In this document: piece after piece, positions 6,035 to 6,183 of the stretch | Numbering within the stretch: position 1 is the stretch's first letter | How the letters are laid out: each line of letters starts with the position of its first letter | Assembly (NCBI GenBank): GCA_937890045.1 | Contig: CALBXV010000383.1 | Location: 1 to 6,183, forward strand | Source: an uncultured archaeon | Lineage (GTDB): Archaea; Thermoproteota; Nitrososphaeria; Nitrososphaerales; CALBXV01 | DNA: 6,183 bases | Reading direction: 5' to 3' | Notes under the pieces: generated by a model | Database searches by the model: none | Told to the model about the DNA's origin: nothing | Seen by the model: only the letters and a program-made list of their open reading frames with translations | Translations under genes and position numbers: made by a program

Positions 6035-6183
6035 CACCAATTATATCACCACTTTCTAAGTTTCCCGAATCTTTGTTTTGTTTTTCATTCCACTTTTCTT
6101 GAACTATATCTCTATCAAACACCCCCCTCATAAACACGGGATTAACTGACACTATTTCTACATCTGGATATTCTTTATCTTTA
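6009..6183 (-). CDS. Unrecognised protein, C-terminal 57 residues (cut by window edge)
   Basis: An open frame enters from the right edge (first full codon 6182-6180) and ends at a TAA at 6011-6009. It begins KDKEYPDVEIVSVNPVFMRG, continues VFDRDIVQEKWNEKQN, and ends in a hydrophilic acid-rich tail (NLESGDIIGDEGEVKTY). It overlaps the oxidoreductase start by 26 nt, so the two are probably translationally coupled and co-functional. The frame is believable because it is open to the edge, sits on the same strand and fills the space before the next gene. I do not recognise the family; the tail has no motif I can assign. Its codons for SGDIIGD belong to the exact 22-bp repeat shared with neuA, which makes the 3' end unusual. 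Confidence 0.65.
   Translation of the reverse strand, partial: KDKEYPDVEIVSVNPVFMRGVFDRDIVQEKWNEKQNKDSGNLESGDIIGDEGEVKTY
6023..6031 (-). promoter_or_regulatory. Shine-Dalgarno-like AGGGAGAGG just inside the oxidoreductase gene
   Basis: On the minus strand this purine run follows the ATG at 6034 immediately and precedes an ATT (6013-6011) by nine bases. That ATT shares a base with the upstream TAA (ATTAA). The site is better placed for an ATT start than for ATG or TTG, but ATT starts are very rare, so the run may simply be codons 2-4 of the oxidoreductase (Arg-Glu-Arg). Confidence 0.3.
6033..6054 (-). repeat. 22-bp direct repeat, copy at the oxidoreductase start
   Basis: Identical to 4642-4663 in the same orientation. 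It lies in the 3' end of the partial upstream gene, encodes SGDIIGD in the same frame as the neuA copy, and also carries the GGTGAT ribosome-binding candidate, the alternative TTG and the first bases of the ATG of the oxidoreductase gene. The two copies start 1391 bp apart and bracket that gene. Confidence 0.9.

Noticed and set aside
1..6183. Genes on the plus strand
   Set aside because: The minus strand is filled nearly end to end with genes carrying clear family motifs. I saw no convincing plus-strand gene in the 56-bp gap or at the edges.
1..6183. Mobile element, CRISPR array, tRNA or rRNA
   Set aside because: No transposase or integrase motifs, no regularly spaced repeats and no tRNA-like clover-leaf were seen. 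The single 22-bp repeat pair has no inverted ends or target-site duplication.

Overview
The window is an AT-rich stretch (roughly 30% GC by eye) that is almost entirely coding, with every gene on the minus strand. Transcription therefore runs from position 6183 down to position 1. Five complete genes are flanked by two genes cut by the window edges. The neighbours overlap or abut, and the only real intergenic gap is 56 bp, so this looks like one long operon. Ribosome-binding sites such as AAGGGAG, AAGGAA and AGGA fit a bacterium. The content fits a surface-polysaccharide or glycan-modification locus, of the kind found in O-antigen, capsule, flagellin-glycosylation and spore-coat clusters. Nothing seen fixes the phylum, and an archaeal source is not excluded.

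Layout in transcription order. (1) 6183-6009: C-terminal 57 residues of an unrecognised protein with a charged, acid-rich tail. (2) 6034-4886: a Gfo/Idh/MocA-type NAD(P)-dependent sugar oxidoreductase. (3) 4896-4174: a NeuA-type CMP-sugar (acylneuraminate) cytidylyltransferase. (4) 4174-2321: an AsnB-type glutamine-dependent amidotransferase. (5) 2264-744: a long NeuB-type nonulosonic acid synthase with a SAF domain and an extra C-terminal cupin domain. (6) 743-36: a second, divergent cytidylyltransferase-fold protein resembling SpsF. (7) 55-1: the first 18 codons of a protein beginning with a glycerophosphodiesterase-like SHRG motif.

How the genes may work together. The NeuB homologue would condense phosphoenolpyruvate with a six-carbon sugar to give a 2-keto-3-deoxy nine-carbon acid, and NeuA would activate it with CTP. 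The oxidoreductase, the amidotransferase, the cupin domain and the second nucleotidyltransferase look like tailoring or precursor-supply steps. The usual precursor genes (4,6-dehydratase, aminotransferase, acetyltransferase, NeuC-like epimerase) are not inside the window, so the exact sugar cannot be named.

The most unexpected sequence feature is a perfect 22-bp direct repeat. One copy lies in neuA and the other at the 3' end of the upstream partial gene. Both are read in the same frame (SGDIIGD), and the pair brackets the oxidoreductase gene.
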